Shown: positions 63,910-64,000 of the stretch, piece by piece | Layout of the letters: each line of letters opens with the position of its first letter | How positions within the stretch are numbered: the first letter of the stretch is position 1 | Source of the DNA: Escarpia spicata | Lineage: Eukaryota; Annelida; Polychaeta; Sabellida; Siboglinidae | Assembly (NCBI GenBank): GCA_963995525.1 | Contig: OZ023206.1 | Location: forward strand, 49,917,213-49,981,212 | DNA length: 64,000 nt | Direction of reading: 5' to 3' | The notes under the pieces: model-generated | What the model saw: only the letters and a program-made list of their open reading frames with translations | Told to the model about the DNA's origin: nothing | The model's database searches: none | Program-made: the position numbers and the translations under genes

Positions 63910-64000
63910 TACGTAAGCACAACGGTCGCTAGGGACGCTATATCAATGCTTACGTAAGCACAACGGTAGGTCATATGTTGATCGCTAGAGAAAGTACTAA
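63778..64000. repeat. Right terminal inverted repeat of the Polinton (runs to window end)
   Basis: This is the inverted counterpart of 47546-47716: GCTTACGTAAGC at about 63789 and 63951, GCACAACG(A/G)TAGGTC, GGTCGCTAGGGACGC and a (TA)n run at about 63862-63902. One unit (CTACGTTGATCGCTAGGGAA to ATCACTGGGATCACC, 63811-63858) is present again at the outer end, so the right repeat carries an extra copy compared with the left. The final bases AAAGTACTAA still match the left repeat (TTAGTACTTT at 47566), so the true terminus may lie beyond the window. Confidence 0.85.

Larger units (their letters stand above)
47546..64000. mobile_element. Polinton/Maverick (adintovirus-like) element, ~16.4 kb, decaying
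   Basis: Recognised in one block with inverted ends are the packaging ATPase, retroviral-type integrase, penton-like and double-jelly-roll capsid proteins, adenain-like protease and protein-primed polymerase B. This set defines Polintons. Base composition changes sharply, from AT-rich host to GC- and CpG-rich sequence. Convergent transcription units meet at about 54940-54990. The outer limits are not fixed: left terminal-repeat sequence begins at or before 47546, and the right repeat may run past the window. Inserted DNA is old enough to have stops and frameshifts in at least six genes, although four structural or packaging genes remain open. Confidence 0.95.

Overview
The window looks like nuclear DNA of a marine invertebrate, most likely a lophotrochozoan such as a mollusc. 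The evidence is intron-split secreted-protein exons, a C2H2 zinc-finger gene, several non-LTR retrotransposon families, long (CA)n/(GA)n/(GTAT)n microsatellites and satellites. The species cannot be fixed from the sequence. About three quarters of the window is repetitive, and two large structures dominate it.

Region 1 (1-25.35 kb): a giant inverted repeat spans 745-25352. Its arms meet at a 770-bp spacer (about 18636-19405) and begin and end with matching TCTAATAT-type termini. The right arm (19406-25352) is nearly uninterrupted. The left arm is broken by nested insertions: a TA-flanked TIR transposon carrying a decayed XPG/PIN-like nuclease gene (808-4210), a 5'-truncated non-LTR retrotransposon (about 4629-5520), an unpaired 1.6-kb segment (about 5942-7545) and an unpaired 4.8-kb satellite-rich segment (about 9290-14110). 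A related approximately 160-bp satellite lies on both sides of the whole structure.

Region 2 (25.35-47.5 kb): host-type sequence. It holds an 86-bp tandem array, microsatellites, three phase-1 exons of a secreted chitin-binding (CBM14) protein (27301-29094), a degraded LINE fragment with a small inserted TIR element, a LINE with an open ORF1 and a broken ORF2 (about 36.8-42.15 kb), a recently amplified C2H2 zinc-finger gene (43065-44411) and a LINE 3' end (45480-46115).

Region 3 (about 47.55-64 kb): a GC- and CpG-rich Polinton/Maverick (adintovirus-like) virus-derived element, about 16.4 kb, with terminal inverted repeats built on the palindrome GCTTACGTAAGC. The right end may run past the window. 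On the + strand it carries a tRNA-like sequence, a NADAR-domain gene, the packaging ATPase, a small hydrophobic protein, a conserved accessory protein, an integrase with chromodomain, the penton-like minor capsid protein, a basic core/pVI-like protein, the double-jelly-roll major capsid protein and an adenain-like protease. On the - strand it carries a very large protein-primed DNA polymerase B, an unrecognised apparently multi-exon gene and an RPA-type OB-fold protein. At the right end is a + strand gene with a duplicated exon.

The logic of region 3 is that of a virus-like transposon: polymerase and the RPA-like protein for replication; ATPase, protease and capsid proteins for particle assembly; integrase for insertion. 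The capsid, core and ATPase genes are fully open. Integrase, protease, polymerase, NADAR, accessory and RPA-like genes carry in-frame stops and/or frameshifts, so this copy is probably defective or needs help, unless some breaks are assembly errors or the stops are bypassed.
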